Assembly: GCF_030227225.1 (NCBI RefSeq)
Contig: NZ_JASPHQ010000016.1
Span: 1-64,000, forward strand
Reading direction: 5' to 3'
Origin: Corynebacterium rhinophilum
GTDB taxonomy: Bacteria; Actinomycetota; Actinomycetes; Mycobacteriales; Mycobacteriaceae
Length of the DNA stretch: 64,000 bases
In this document: positions 35,112 through 44,333 of the stretch, one piece after another
How positions within the stretch are numbered: the first letter of the stretch is position 1
How the letters are laid out: each line of letters opens with the position of its first letter
Notes under the pieces: model-generated
The model's input: the letters and a program-made list of their open reading frames with translations, nothing else
Databases searched by the model: none
What the model was told of the DNA's origin: nothing
Position numbers and translations under genes: made by a program

Positions 35112-36152
35112 CTAGGATTCGGCGCTGGGGCCGGGCACGGCATCGGGCACGGTGTCGGCCCAGGGCGGTTGCCACACCACCCGCCCGCGTCTGCGGGCGA
35201 GGTGACCGCGGCGCGGTGGGGCATTCGGGTCATCGTCGTTGACGCCGTTGTGGTACGGGCAGCAGGCCGCAAGGTTGGCCATATTGGTATCGCCGCCGTG
35301 CTGCCAGGCTTCTAGGTGGTGGATTTGGCACTTATCCGCGGGATAATTGCACCGCGGCCACGGGCAGACAGGATTTTCGGCGGCGGCCATGAGCCGCTGC
35401 TTCTCGTTGGCCATGCGCTCGGTGCGGTAGAGGTTCACCGCCCCCTCGAAGGGATGCACGAGGGTGATAAGGCCACGCTCGGAAAGCGTGCGCGCGACCA
35501 ATTCGGCGCCGGTAAGCCGCGCACCATTGGTGAGTTGGATGGTGATTTCTTCGCCGTCACCGTCGATGATGCGGTCGAGCTCGTCGAGCGTGATGATCGC
35601 ATTGGTCGTCACCGTCGGCCGCGGGGCGGCGGCGCCGGAGAAAAGCCCCGCGACGGAATCTAAAGGCGCATCCTCGTCCAGGTTGGACTCTAAGTCCGCG
35701 ATGGGGGAGGATGGCCCGGTAATCGCGAGCGTCCACGGCGCGTCCTTGCGGCGGCGAATGCGCACGCCGGGGCGCGGTGGGGTGGGTGGATTGATTTCAC
35801 GCAGCTTCTTGCGCGCGAGCTTTTCCATCTCATCGGTATCCGCAGCGGTGCGGCAGAGCTCCACCCGCAGCTGCCACGCCTGGCGCTTGGTCTTGGCGCG
35901 CGTGGCGTAGCGCTCGATAACCTCCAGCGTTGGCAGCGCGTGGGCGCGTTCGCGGGCGGCGGCCACGGCGCGGCGTTGTTGCCGGGAAAAGGAGGTGGGG
36001 GAGAAGAAGGCATCGGCAAGCGTGAGCAGTGTGCGCGCCGTCCGATTCGGCGCACCGGCCGCGCGCAGCTCGCGGGCGGACATGCCTGTGCACCCGGCGA
36101 CGATGTCGATGCCGGGCGCCAGGGCCGCGAGGTATGCCTGAAGTGCTGTCAT
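35112..36152 (-). CDS. HNH endonuclease signature protein (DUF222 type)
   Basis: A protein of about 346 residues. The N-terminal two thirds resemble DUF222-like proteins of actinobacteria (GCTGMSARELRAAG, then a long helical region). The C-terminus holds an HNH nuclease motif (VCPWPRCNYPADKCQIHHLEAWQHGGDTNMANLAACCPYHN), with cysteine pairs that could bind zinc. Many related genes are common and lie near mobile regions, but no transposon function is shown. I take ATG 36152; the frame runs on to 36179. It lies on the minus strand against the hem direction. Confidence 0.85.
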   Translation of the reverse strand: MTALQAYLAALAPGIDIVAGCTGMSARELRAAGAPNRTARTLLTLADAFFSPTSFSRQQRRAVAAARERAHALPTLEVIERYATRAKTKRQAWQLRVELCRTAADTDEMEKLARKKLREINPPTPPRPGVRIRRRKDAPWTLAITGPSSPIADLESNLDEDAPLDSVAGLFSGAAAPRPTVTTNAIITLDELDRIIDGDGEEITIQLTNGARLTGAELVARTLSERGLITLVHPFEGAVNLYRTERMANEKQRLMAAAENPVCPWPRCNYPADKCQIHHLEAWQHGGDTNMANLAACCPYHNGVNDDDPNAPPRRGHLARRRGRVVWQPPWADTVPDAVPGPSAES

Positions 36153-36267
36153 GCCCCGCAGCTTAAGGTGATAGCGCAACTAAAGCGCGGCGCGCGAGCG
36201 CAGCCTGTGGATAACTCGCCCGAAAAGCGCTAAAAGGCCGCGGTTCGTTGACGCGACATGTGAATAA

Positions 36268-37107
36268 CTAGCCCTTATTGCGGAAAACGAAGATGGACGA
36301 GAAGTCCTGATTCCCGTGGCCCATGTCCTGCATCTCGGCGAAGCGCTCGATGGCAGCGGATACGGCGGGCAGGGGCTTATCGGAGGTGCTCTCCATGAGC
36401 TTGGCGTCCTTGGCCAGGGCGTCGACGGTGAAATCGCCGGGGTCGGTATTGCGTTCGCCGGTGATGAATGGGCCTTTCATATTCGACATGAACGACAGGC
36501 CGGTGATGTCGAGCATCTGCAGGATGACCTCGGAATCGAGCCCCTCGGATTCGCCGAGCTGCAGGGCTTCGAGCAGGCCTTCGGCGGTCACGGCTAGGGC
36601 AAGGTTGGCCAGCAGCTTGCCGATGGCCGCCGTCGCCGCCGTTTCCACCCCAATCAGCTTCTCTTCGCCGGCCCAGGCCTCGGCAAGGCCGAGGGCGACC
36701 TCGCGGCGGTCATCGTCGGGCGTGCCGACATAAACGCCCAGGTTGCCCTCGCGCGCCGGCCCCAGCGAGCCCACGACGGGGGAGTGGACGTAGGAGCCGA
36801 CGGCGGCGGCGAACTCGCGGGCATCGTCAGGCGAGACGGTGGTGGTATCGATCCAGGTAATGCCCTCGGGGATAAGCTGCGGCTCGATGATCACCTCGCG
36901 GATCTGGTCGGGGCCGAAGAGGGAGGTGATGATGACCTCGGCGCCCTCGATGGCCGCGGCAGGGGTATCGGCGCGCGCCGCGCCCTCGTCCACGAGCGGT
37001 TGCGCGCGCTCAGCGGTGCGGTTCCACACCGTCAGCTCGTGCTCAGATAGTAGGTGGCGGGCAAGCTCGGTGCCCATGCGTCCGGTTCCTAAAAATGCGA
37101 TCTTCAT
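36268..37107 (-). CDS. NAD(P)-dependent beta-hydroxyacid dehydrogenase family oxidoreductase
   Basis: A 279-residue protein with a Rossmann opening KIAFLGTGRMGTELARHLL and the PVVGSLGPAREGNLGVYVG signature of the 3-hydroxyisobutyrate/6-phosphogluconate dehydrogenase family. The catalytic lysine lies in IGKLLANLALA (about residue 167). The start is ATG 37107 with GGGAGG before it; the longer frame up to 37941 is a shadow of hemL. It is divergent from hemL by about 135 bases. The substrate is unknown. Confidence 0.88.
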   Translation of the reverse strand: MKIAFLGTGRMGTELARHLLSEHELTVWNRTAERAQPLVDEGAARADTPAAAIEGAEVIITSLFGPDQIREVIIEPQLIPEGITWIDTTTVSPDDAREFAAAVGSYVHSPVVGSLGPAREGNLGVYVGTPDDDRREVALGLAEAWAGEEKLIGVETAATAAIGKLLANLALAVTAEGLLEALQLGESEGLDSEVILQMLDITGLSFMSNMKGPFITGERNTDPGDFTVDALAKDAKLMESTSDKPLPAVSAAIERFAEMQDMGHGNQDFSSIFVFRNKG

Positions 37108-37242
37108 ACCTCCCCAGTGTGCCATCTCAGCGGGAACGCCGTTTCTATGACGTATCACGGAAACGCGGGAAAGCTTAGTGGGTTGCTGTGAATTCCACCG
37201 ACATGCACAGTCAAACTTTTGTATGTCGCGCGAGTCGCTAGA

Positions 37243-38553
37243 ATGACAGACATGCCTAATACTTCCCAGTCGCAACAGTGGTTCGAGCGTTCCTCCAAAG
37301 TGATCCCGGGCGGGGTGAACTCGCCGGTGCGCGCTTTCGGCTCCGTGGGCGGCCAAGCCCGCGTGATCGAGCGGGGCGCGGGATCGCGCCTGTGGGATGT
37401 CGATGGCAATGAGTACGTCGACCTCGTGAGCTCGTATGGCCCGATGATCCACGGCAATGCGCACCCGGAAATCGTCGAGGCTGTGCAGCAGGCTGCCACC
37501 GGCGGGCTGAGTTTCGGCACGCCGACGGAGGGCGAGGCGCTGCTGGCGGAGGAAATCGTCAAGCGCACCGCGGCCGATAAGGTGCGCATGGTTAACTCCG
37601 GCACGGAGGCGACCATGTCGGCGGTGCGTTTGGCCCGCGGCTATACGGGCCGCGCGAAGGTCCTGAAGTTTGAGGGTTGCTACCACGGGCACGTGGATGC
37701 GTTGCTGGCATCGGCAGGCTCGGGCGTGGCGACGTTCGGCCTGCCGGATTCGCCGGGCGTGACGGGCGCGACGGCGAAGGACACCATCGTCGTTCCTTAT
37801 AACGATCTGGATGCGGTGCGCGAGGCCTTCGCGGAGAACGAGGGCCAGATTGCCTGCATCATTGCGGAGGCCTCTGCCGGCAATATGGGCACCGTGGCCC
37901 CGAATGAGGGTTTCAACGCAGCACTGAAGGAGATCGCGCATGCCGATGGCGCCCTGCTCATCCTCGACGAGGTCATGACCGGCTTCCGCACCTCCTATAA
38001 GGGCTGGTACGGCGTCGATGGCGTGGCGGCGGACTTAGTGACCTTTGGCAAGGTGGTCTCTGGTGGCTTGCCGGCTGCGGCCTTTGGCGGTCGCGCCGAG
38101 GTCATGGACTTCCTGGCGCCGGACGGTCCGGTCTACCAGGCGGGCACCTTGTCCGGTAATCCGGTGGCGATGGCCTCGGGCCTGAAGTCGCTTCAGCTTG
38201 CCGATGAATCCCTCTACCCCCGCCTGCAAGAAAAGGCCGACCAGCTCGGCGCGATGATTTCTTCCGCGCTGGAGGCTGAGGGCGTGGCGCACCACATTCA
38301 GCGCGCGGCATCCATGTTCTCCATTCGCTTCGCAGAGGGCGAAGGCCGCAACTTCGCGGATATGCAGTCCGCGGAGAACTTCCGCTTTGCCCCGTTCTTC
38401 CACGCGCTGCTTGAAAACGGCATCTACGTGGCACCGAGCGCGTTCGAGACTTGGTTCGTCTCTGATGCTCTTGGCGATGCCGACTTTGAGCGCATCGATG
38501 CCGCCCTCAAGCCCGCCGCGAAGGCCGCGGCCGCAGCGCGTCCCGCACAATAA
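37243..38553 (+). CDS. hemL: Glutamate-1-semialdehyde 2,1-aminomutase
   Basis: A PLP enzyme of 436 residues that converts glutamate-1-semialdehyde to 5-aminolevulinate. It has [15 protein letters not shown] near the start, [18 protein letters not shown], the PLP-binding aspartate in [11 protein letters not shown] and the Schiff-base lysine in [22 protein letters not shown] (37243) or the next ATG (37252) are both plausible starts. Although it acts early in the pathway, it lies at the far end of the hem cluster, just before the cytochrome c genes. Confidence 0.96.
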   Translation: MTDMPNTSQSQQWFERSSKVIPGGVNSPVRAFGSVGGQARVIERGAGSRLWDVDGNEYVDLVSSYGPMIHGNAHPEIVEAVQQAATGGLSFGTPTEGEALLAEEIVKRTAADKVRMVNSGTEATMSAVRLARGYTGRAKVLKFEGCYHGHVDALLASAGSGVATFGLPDSPGVTGATAKDTIVVPYNDLDAVREAFAENEGQIACIIAEASAGNMGTVAPNEGFNAALKEIAHADGALLILDEVMTGFRTSYKGWYGVDGVAADLVTFGKVVSGGLPAAAFGGRAEVMDFLAPDGPVYQAGTLSGNPVAMASGLKSLQLADESLYPRLQEKADQLGAMISSALEAEGVAHHIQRAASMFSIRFAEGEGRNFADMQSAENFRFAPFFHALLENGIYVAPSAFETWFVSDALGDADFERIDAALKPAAKAAAAARPAQ

Positions 38554-38594
38554 GGCCTGCGCAACTAGGCCTGCACAATTAGGCCTGCTCAACA
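38553..38594 (+). repeat. Three 14-bp tandem repeats before the histidine phosphatase gene
   Basis: AGGCCTGCGCAACT, AGGCCTGCACAATT and AGGCCTGCTCAACA follow one another without a gap at 38553-38566, 38567-38580 and 38581-38594. They fill the space between the hemL stop and the AAGGAG site of the next gene. Each unit has the palindrome AGGCCT. Confidence 0.9.
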
Positions 38595-38603
38595 AGGAGA
38601 GAC

Positions 38604-39212
38604 ATGACACGCACCATCGTTCACCTCGTGCGCCATGGCGAGGTACACAACCCAGGAAAGATCCTGTACGGGCGCATTCCGGGCTATCACCTATCCTCGC
38701 GCGGGCATTCCATGGCCGCGCGGACGGCGGAAAGCTTCCGCGATCATGATGTGACCTATTTGGCGGCCTCGCCGCTGCAGCGCGCGCAGGAAACGGCGCG
38801 GCCGATTGCGCAGGTGACGGGGTTAAATGTGGACGTCGATAAGACGCTCATTGAGTCCGGCAACCAATTCGAGGGCTTGCGCACCAAGGGCCTGCGATCG
38901 GCGCTGTGGAACCCGCGGCACTGGCCCAAGCTGACTAACCCGCTGGAGCCGTCGTGGGGTGAGGCGTATGAGGGCATCGCCGAGCGCATGCTCGGTGCGG
39001 TCGACCGCGCGCATACCGCGGCAGAAGGCCACGAGGCCGTGCTGGTGAGCCACCAGCTGCCCATCGTGATGGTGCAGCGCACGGTGCTGGGCCAGCGCCT
39101 GCCGCATGCGCCGTGGAATCGCGAGTGCGCGCTGGCCTCGGTAACCTCGCTGCTCTTTGAGGATAACCAGGTCACCGATATCTTCTACTCCGCGCCGGCG
39201 CAGGAGATTTAA
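38604..39212 (+). CDS. Histidine phosphatase family protein
   Basis: A 202-residue member of the phosphoglycerate-mutase/acid-phosphatase superfamily. The phosphohistidine motif HLVRHGEVHNPGKILYGR opens the protein. A YLAASPLQRAQETARPIA segment and a second catalytic histidine in VLVSHQLPIVMVQR follow. AAGGAG precedes the ATG. It overlaps the next gene by one base (ATGA-type coupling), and such a phosphatase precedes the cytochrome c biogenesis genes in related corynebacteria. The substrate is unknown. Confidence 0.88.
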   Translation: MTRTIVHLVRHGEVHNPGKILYGRIPGYHLSSRGHSMAARTAESFRDHDVTYLAASPLQRAQETARPIAQVTGLNVDVDKTLIESGNQFEGLRTKGLRSALWNPRHWPKLTNPLEPSWGEAYEGIAERMLGAVDRAHTAAEGHEAVLVSHQLPIVMVQRTVLGQRLPHAPWNRECALASVTSLLFEDNQVTDIFYSAPAQEI

Positions 39213-39829
39213 TGGCACGCACACGCACCCGTGCGGCAACGCGCGTTGTGGCAGCCGCGCTTTCTGCAACCGCCTTGACCCTTTCTGCCTGCACACAGGA
39301 CGCCGAAAACGCCCAAAACGCGGTGGCCACCGGCGGCGAGTTCGAGTTCATCTCCCCGGGCGGGGAGCGGGAAATCCACTACGAGGAAGCCGATAGGAAA
39401 CCGCTGCGCAGCTTCAGCGGCGCCGATGTCCGCGATACGGATAAGACCATTTCCTTGGATGACTACGAGGGCGAAGTCGTGGTCTTGAATTCCTGGGGTC
39501 AGTGGTGCGCGCCGTGCCGCGCTGAGGCCGATGATCTGCAGGCGGTGCACGCCGAGCTGCAAAAACGCGACTTGGGCACGGTCTTAGGCATCAACGTGCG
39601 CGACTATAACCCGCAGGTATCCAATGACTTCTTGGACGATAACGGCCTGGACTACCCCTCCATCTATGACCCGCCGTTTAAGACGGCCGCCGCGCTCGGC
39701 GGCGTACCTACGTCCGTGGTGCCGACCACGATCGTCTTGGATAAACAACACCGCCCGGCTACCGTTTTCTTGCGGTCCATCACCACCGATGACGTGATGG
39801 ATGTTGTGGATGAATTAGAAAAGGAATAA
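39212..39829 (+). CDS. TlpA/ResA-like thiol-disulfide reductase lipoprotein
   Basis: A 205-residue extracytoplasmic thioredoxin-fold protein. A signal peptide with lipobox LSAC (about residue 25-28) anchors it to the membrane; a redox-active WGQWCAPCRAEADDL follows, and the cis-proline segment GGVPTSVVPTTIVLD comes later. It should reduce the CXXCH cysteines of apocytochrome c, with electrons from CcdA, encoded one base downstream. Tight packing with the phosphatase, ccdA and resB genes supports this role. Confidence 0.93.
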   Translation: MARTRTRAATRVVAAALSATALTLSACTQDAENAQNAVATGGEFEFISPGGEREIHYEEADRKPLRSFSGADVRDTDKTISLDDYEGEVVVLNSWGQWCAPCRAEADDLQAVHAELQKRDLGTVLGINVRDYNPQVSNDFLDDNGLDYPSIYDPPFKTAAALGGVPTSVVPTTIVLDKQHRPATVFLRSITTDDVMDVVDELEKE

Positions 39830-40633
39830 ATGGAATACGCAGCAAATATCGGCGGCCAGTTTGCCGAAGCTGCCACCTCCGGCCCGTTGATCCTCGGCAT
39901 CCTCGCCGCGGCTCTGGCGGGTCTCGTCAGCTTTGCCAGCCCCTGCGTCATCCCGCTGGTGCCCGGCTATATCTCTTACCTCGCTAGCGTGGTTGGCGGT
40001 GAGGTGAGCTATGACGAGAAGCTGGGGGTGGGCGTCGGCAAGCGCAGGCAATGGGCCGTCGTGCTGGCGGCAGCGCTGTTCATCTTGGGCTTTACCGTGG
40101 TCTTTGTACTGGCGACGGTCTCGGTCTTTGGCGCGATTTCCGCGCTCACGCTCAACGCCGATACGCTGATGCGCGTGGGCGGTGGCGTCACCATCTTGAT
40201 GGGCGTGGTCTTCCTGGGGGCTATTCCAGCGCTGCAGAAAGACACCCGCCTGGCGCCAAAGCGCTGGACTACGTGGCTGGGCGCGCCGCTTTTGGGCGGT
40301 GTTTTCGCGCTGGGGTGGACGCCGTGCCTGGGCCCCACGCTGGCAGCGATTGTGTCCATTTCCGCCGGCACCGAAGGCATGACCGCCGCCCGCGGCGCCC
40401 TGCTCATCGTGGGGTATTGCCTGGGCCTTGGACTGCCGTTCCTGCTGGTGGCGCTGGGGTCCGCGCGGGCGATGCGCACCATTTCGTGGGCCCGCAAGCA
40501 TTCGCGCACCATTCAGATCATTGGCGGCGTGGCGATGATCCTCGTGGGCCTTGCTCTGGTTACCGGCCTGTGGGGCGAGTTTATTTCCTATATCCAGAAA
40601 TGGACCGTGGACTACGGCGCAACCCTCATTTAG
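39830..40633 (+). CDS. ccdA: Cytochrome c biogenesis protein CcdA
   Basis: A 267-residue membrane protein with six or so helices that moves electrons from cytoplasmic thioredoxin to the outside. The paired cysteines lie in LVSFASPCVIPLVPGYISYL and LGWTPCLGPTLAAIV, each at the head of a repeated three-helix unit. It begins right after the TlpA-like gene and is followed 7 bases later by resB. Confidence 0.94.
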   Translation: MEYAANIGGQFAEAATSGPLILGILAAALAGLVSFASPCVIPLVPGYISYLASVVGGEVSYDEKLGVGVGKRRQWAVVLAAALFILGFTVVFVLATVSVFGAISALTLNADTLMRVGGGVTILMGVVFLGAIPALQKDTRLAPKRWTTWLGAPLLGGVFALGWTPCLGPTLAAIVSISAGTEGMTAARGALLIVGYCLGLGLPFLLVALGSARAMRTISWARKHSRTIQIIGGVAMILVGLALVTGLWGEFISYIQKWTVDYGATLI

Positions 40634-40640
40634 GAGAAAC

Positions 40641-42272
40641 GTGAAATATATCCGCAAAGCCTGGCGCTGGCTTACCAGCATGCGCACCGCGCTGGCCCTG
40701 CTTTTCCTGCTGGCGCTCGCCGCCATCCCCGGCTCCCTCTTGCCGCAGCGCGACCTGAACGAGCAGAACGTGCAGGAGTTCATCGAATCCAATGGCACCG
40801 TAGCGGAAATCTACGATAAGCTGCAGCTTTTTGATGTCTTTTCCTCCATCTGGTTCCAAGCCATCTTCCTGCTTTTGGCGGTCTCGCTCATTGGCTGCAT
40901 CATTCCGCGCTCCATCGATCACTACAAGGCGTGGCGCACGCAGCCCACGCGCGCGCCGAAGTACCTGCACCGCCTGCCGCTGAGCGCCGAGGGGCATTCG
41001 GAAAAGAGCGAGGAAGAACTCAGCGCGGAGATCCACAAGCGCCTGAAAAAATGGCGCGTGGCCGAATACAGCCCGGATAAGGATCGCGCCGGGGTGCACG
41101 CCTTTTCCGCCGAGCGCGGCTACGGCCGCGAGCTGGCCAACCTCATTTTCCACGTCGCGCTGGTAGCGATCCTGGTCACCGTGGCCGCCGGCCGCCTGGT
41201 CAACTACGAGGGCCAGGTCATCGTGGTGACGGAGTCCGGCTCGCAGGGCGGCAATACCTCGCTGGAGCAGTCCACGGAGTTTTGTAATACCTCCACCTCG
41301 AACTTTGACTCCTTCCGGGCAGGGCCGCTTTTCGATGGCACTGGGCTCCACCCCTTCTGCATGACCGCGCACGACTTCACCGCGAAGTACCTGCCCAATG
41401 GCCAGGCGGAGATGTTTACCTCCAACGTCTCCTACGCGGAGGGTGACGATATTTATAAGGACTCTTCCGAATGGAAGGACTATGAGCTCAAGGTCAACCA
41501 CCCGCTGCGCTTGGCGCAAAACCGCGTCTACCTGCAGGGCCACGGCTATGCACCGACGGTGACGGTGGAGTGGCCGGATGGTGAAAAGCGCACGCAGACC
41601 ATCCAATTCCAGCCCACTGACACGACCTTCTTCCTATCTTCGGGCGTGCTGCGCTTTGACCCGCCGGCAGGCATGTACCCGGACCTTTTCGAGCGCCGCC
41701 AAAACCAGCTGGCCATCCAGGGGCTTTTCGCCCCGACGGCCGAGTGGAGCGGTGAGAACGGCAAGCTTTTGCAGTCCTCCCACCCGGGCCTGAATGATCC
41801 GGCGTTGGCGGTCGATATCTACCGCGGTGATGCCGGCCTCGATACCGGTACGCCGCAGTCGCTCTTCTCGCTGGATTCAAACCTCGTGCACTCGGGGCAG
41901 CTGCAGAAGATCGACCGCGTGAACCTGAGCCAAGGCGATGACGTCACGCTTGATGATGGCACCAAGATCACCTTTGACGGTGCCAATGAATTTGCCAATT
42001 ACCAGGTCTCCTATGACCCATTCCAGAATTGGGTGCTGGCATCCGCGCTGGTCATGTTGGTATCCCTCGTGGCCTCGCTGATGATTAAGCGCCGCCGCGT
42101 CTATATTCGCCTGCAGCCGGAGTCTGCCGGCGGCACCACCCTCGAGATGGGTGGTCTCGCCCGCACCGACCGCGCCGGCTGGTCTGAGGAATTCCACGAG
42201 CTGCACCGCGCGCTCTTGGAGCTTCCGGATCCAGATGAGGTGGAAGAAGACAAACTCTATACTGATGATTGA
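40641..42272 (+). CDS. resB: Cytochrome c biogenesis protein ResB
   Basis: A 543-residue membrane protein of the ResB family, part of the system II haem export and cytochrome c synthesis complex with CcsB. TM helices lie near residues 15-35 (ALALLFLLALAAIPGSLLPQ), 68-92, 172-195 and 465-490, with a large extracytoplasmic domain between the last two. The GTG start at 40641 follows AGGAG. An upstream frame overlaps ccdA but is not the gene. The cytoplasmic tail is acidic. Confidence 0.93.
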   Translation: MKYIRKAWRWLTSMRTALALLFLLALAAIPGSLLPQRDLNEQNVQEFIESNGTVAEIYDKLQLFDVFSSIWFQAIFLLLAVSLIGCIIPRSIDHYKAWRTQPTRAPKYLHRLPLSAEGHSEKSEEELSAEIHKRLKKWRVAEYSPDKDRAGVHAFSAERGYGRELANLIFHVALVAILVTVAAGRLVNYEGQVIVVTESGSQGGNTSLEQSTEFCNTSTSNFDSFRAGPLFDGTGLHPFCMTAHDFTAKYLPNGQAEMFTSNVSYAEGDDIYKDSSEWKDYELKVNHPLRLAQNRVYLQGHGYAPTVTVEWPDGEKRTQTIQFQPTDTTFFLSSGVLRFDPPAGMYPDLFERRQNQLAIQGLFAPTAEWSGENGKLLQSSHPGLNDPALAVDIYRGDAGLDTGTPQSLFSLDSNLVHSGQLQKIDRVNLSQGDDVTLDDGTKITFDGANEFANYQVSYDPFQNWVLASALVMLVSLVASLMIKRRRVYIRLQPESAGGTTLEMGGLARTDRAGWSEEFHELHRALLELPDPDEVEEDKLYTDD

Positions 42273-42354
42273 TCCAACTATAGTTGGATCCCGCTGTGTG
42301 CATGAGTAAGGTAATCAGCATTATCCCGCACGTGTGAAGGCTAGGTGGACTCCC

Positions 42355-43419
42355 TTGCAGATTGATCAGAATCTGTCGAACTTCTCGGATCTCGCGGTGC
42401 AGACCGCATTCGTGGTGTACTGCGTCGCGCTATTGATGTCGCTGTTGTACTACGGCCGCATACGCAGCCTCATCGAGGCGCGCCGCGTGGGCCGCTCGGA
42501 GGCGTCCAAGGTATTGGTCGGCGCAGGGGCCGAGGCTGGCACCGCTACCGGCTCTGACGCTGCAACCGGCACGGGCGCAACGGATGCCAGCACCGATTAC
42601 GAAGCTGAGGCAGCCTCCGCGGCAGCAACTATGAGCGAGGAAAAAGTCGCGGAAAAGGAACGCAAGCTGGATAAGCTCGGCGGCATGACCAGCTCGCTGA
42701 TGTGGGTTGGCATTGCCCTGCATGCCGCTGCCATCGTGCTACGCGGTCTGGCGACGGGCCGTTTCCCATTTGGCAACCTCTACGAGTACGTGTTGATGGT
42801 GAGCTTTGGCGTGCTGCTGGTGGGCAATATCGCCATGCAGCGCAAGGAATGGCGCACGGTCTGGCCGTGGATCCTTACCCCGGTACTGGCGCTGATGTTT
42901 TACGGCTCCACCAAGCTCTATGCGGAGTCTGCACCGGTGGTGCCGGCCCTGCAATCGCACTGGCTGCCCATCCACGTCACGGTGGTGTCCTTGGGCGCGT
43001 CCATCGGCATCATTTCCGGCATCATCTCGCTATTGACCCTGTTGCGCCAGTGGCAGCCAAAGAACGCGGAGCGCGGCATCTTTGGTGCTCTGGCTTATCC
43101 GCTGCCATCTGCGGCCAAGATTGACCGTTTGGCGTACCGCTTGGCCGTTATCACCCTGCCCACCTTGGGCCTCGGCATCATCTTGGGCGCCATCTGGGCC
43201 GAATCCGCGTGGGGTCGCTTCTGGGGCTGGGACCCGAAGGAAACCATGTCCTTTGCCACCTGGATTCTCTATGCGGCCTACCTGCACGCGCGCGCGACCC
43301 CGGCCTTCCGCAAGGCGGCGCCGTGGATCAACGTTTTGGCCATGGCGGCGATGGTATTCAACCTCTTCTTCATCAATATGGTGGTCTCCGGCCTGCACTC
43401 CTATGCGGGGCTGAACTAA
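42355..43419 (+). CDS. ccsB: Cytochrome c biogenesis protein CcsB (CcsA/ResC type)
   Basis: A membrane haem-handling protein of about 354 residues. The family's tryptophan-rich haem motif AWGRFWGWDPKETMSFATW is clear near residue 285, and histidines in the flanking helices should ligate haem. About eight helices are present, with a polar loop of low complexity (GSDAATGTGATDAS) between the first two. The start is debatable: TTG 42355 follows AGGTGG by 6 bases and gives MQIDQNLSNFSD. GTG 42334 would add 7 residues. Confidence 0.92.
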   Translation: MQIDQNLSNFSDLAVQTAFVVYCVALLMSLLYYGRIRSLIEARRVGRSEASKVLVGAGAEAGTATGSDAATGTGATDASTDYEAEAASAAATMSEEKVAEKERKLDKLGGMTSSLMWVGIALHAAAIVLRGLATGRFPFGNLYEYVLMVSFGVLLVGNIAMQRKEWRTVWPWILTPVLALMFYGSTKLYAESAPVVPALQSHWLPIHVTVVSLGASIGIISGIISLLTLLRQWQPKNAERGIFGALAYPLPSAAKIDRLAYRLAVITLPTLGLGIILGAIWAESAWGRFWGWDPKETMSFATWILYAAYLHARATPAFRKAAPWINVLAMAAMVFNLFFINMVVSGLHSYAGLN

Positions 43420-43677
43420 ATGGCCACCAACCATAGCCCGCGCAATAAACAGGGAAAGCCGGCCGGCGATAACGAGCTCATCTTGGGCTTGGGCGCGCAG
43501 ATTGCGCAGCGGAGGCGTGAGTTGGGCATCGTCCAGCAGCAGCTTGCCGATGCCGCCCAGGTCTCCCGCTCCACCCTCCACACCATCGAGCACGGTGGGG
43601 CAGGCGTGCGGTGGGAGAAGGTTACCGCCGTGGCAGAAGCGCTGGGACTTGAGATGCGGTTCGTGCCAAAGGATTAA
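43420..43677 (+). CDS. Helix-turn-helix (XRE family) transcriptional regulator
   Basis: An 85-residue protein with one HTH_3 domain (LGAQIAQRRRELGIVQQQLADAAQVSRSTLHTIEHG), beginning one base after the ccsB stop. It is small, like Cro/C1 or HipB-type antitoxin regulators, but no toxin gene is next to it. Targets are unknown. Its last codons overlap those of the convergent minus-strand gene by 4 bases. Confidence 0.85.
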   Translation: MATNHSPRNKQGKPAGDNELILGLGAQIAQRRRELGIVQQQLADAAQVSRSTLHTIEHGGAGVRWEKVTAVAEALGLEMRFVPKD

Positions 43678-43949
43678 TCCTGGTTGTCGTTCGGGCCCTT
43701 TGAACCATTGTTGCCGTCGGCGTCGCGAGTGCGGCGCTGGCGGCGTTTTTCTTCCTCGGCCTCCTGCTTGCGGCGCTGCTTGAAGCGCTCCTTTTCCAGG
43801 TTCCACAGGAATTCCTCGTCATCATCGGGGCCCTTGATGGAACGCGGTTGTTCTTCAACCTGGCGGGACTTCCAGGACGATGGCCCAAAGGCCTTCCACA
43901 CCAGGTAAGCGGCGAGGACAAAAAGCAGTAGGAGGATTAGTCGACCCAT
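43674..43949 (-). CDS. Hypothetical single-span membrane protein
   Basis: A 91-residue protein starting MGRLILLLLFVLAAYLVWKAFG, one membrane anchor, followed by a highly charged cytoplasmic tail (WNLEKERFKQRRKQEAEEEK) that should form a helix. A longer reading from 44009 is unlikely. It is divergent from the DUF4229 gene by 38 bases. No named family is recognised. Confidence 0.7.
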   Translation of the reverse strand: MGRLILLLLFVLAAYLVWKAFGPSSWKSRQVEEQPRSIKGPDDDEEFLWNLEKERFKQRRKQEAEEEKRRQRRTRDADGNNGSKGPNDNQD

Positions 43950-43987
43950 GCGGATTATTCTACCTGTACGGCGTACAATCGACCCCC

Positions 43988-44311
43988 ATGACGCACAACC
44001 CTGAGCCACCGAAACCAGACCCCGAACTGCGCCGTCGTTCGCGCAAGGCGCTATGGAAATACGGGCTCGCGCGCGTGGTGCTTTTTCTCGCGCTCACCGC
44101 GGTCATCGAGCTGCTGGCGGTAGGGATTGGTTTCCCCATTCCCGTACTCGTGGCAGCGCTCCTAGCGCTCTTTGTGGCCCTGCCGCTATCGATGCTGATA
44201 TTTAAAAACTGGCGCATCGAGGCCACGCAGACGCTGGCGGAGTACTCCGCGCAACGCAAGGCGCACAAGCGCTGGGTACAGGCCGAATTGGAAGGCCGCG
44301 CGGAGGCCTAG
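43988..44311 (+). CDS. DUF4229 family membrane protein
   Basis: A 107-residue protein of the actinobacterial DUF4229 family. Two hydrophobic helices lie near residues 27-44 (RVVLFLALTAVIELLAV) and 47-72, followed by a basic, helical tail (QRKAHKRWVQAELEGR). The start ATG at 43988 lies after a longer frame beginning at 43880, which overlaps the neighbouring gene. It ends about 20 bases before the convergent menA. Function unknown. Confidence 0.8.
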   Translation: MTHNPEPPKPDPELRRRSRKALWKYGLARVVLFLALTAVIELLAVGIGFPIPVLVAALLALFVALPLSMLIFKNWRIEATQTLAEYSAQRKAHKRWVQAELEGRAEA

Positions 44312-44333
44312 GCGCGCAAAGCCTAGCCCTGGA

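Noticed and set aside
34926..35315. Plus-strand frame opposite the HNH gene
   Set aside because: Glycine/alanine-rich translation with no family resemblance; most of it lies antisense to the HNH-protein gene.
43420..43949. A toxin-antitoxin pair (HTH protein plus neighbour)
   Set aside because: The neighbour is convergent and is a single-span membrane protein with a charged tail, not a known toxin.
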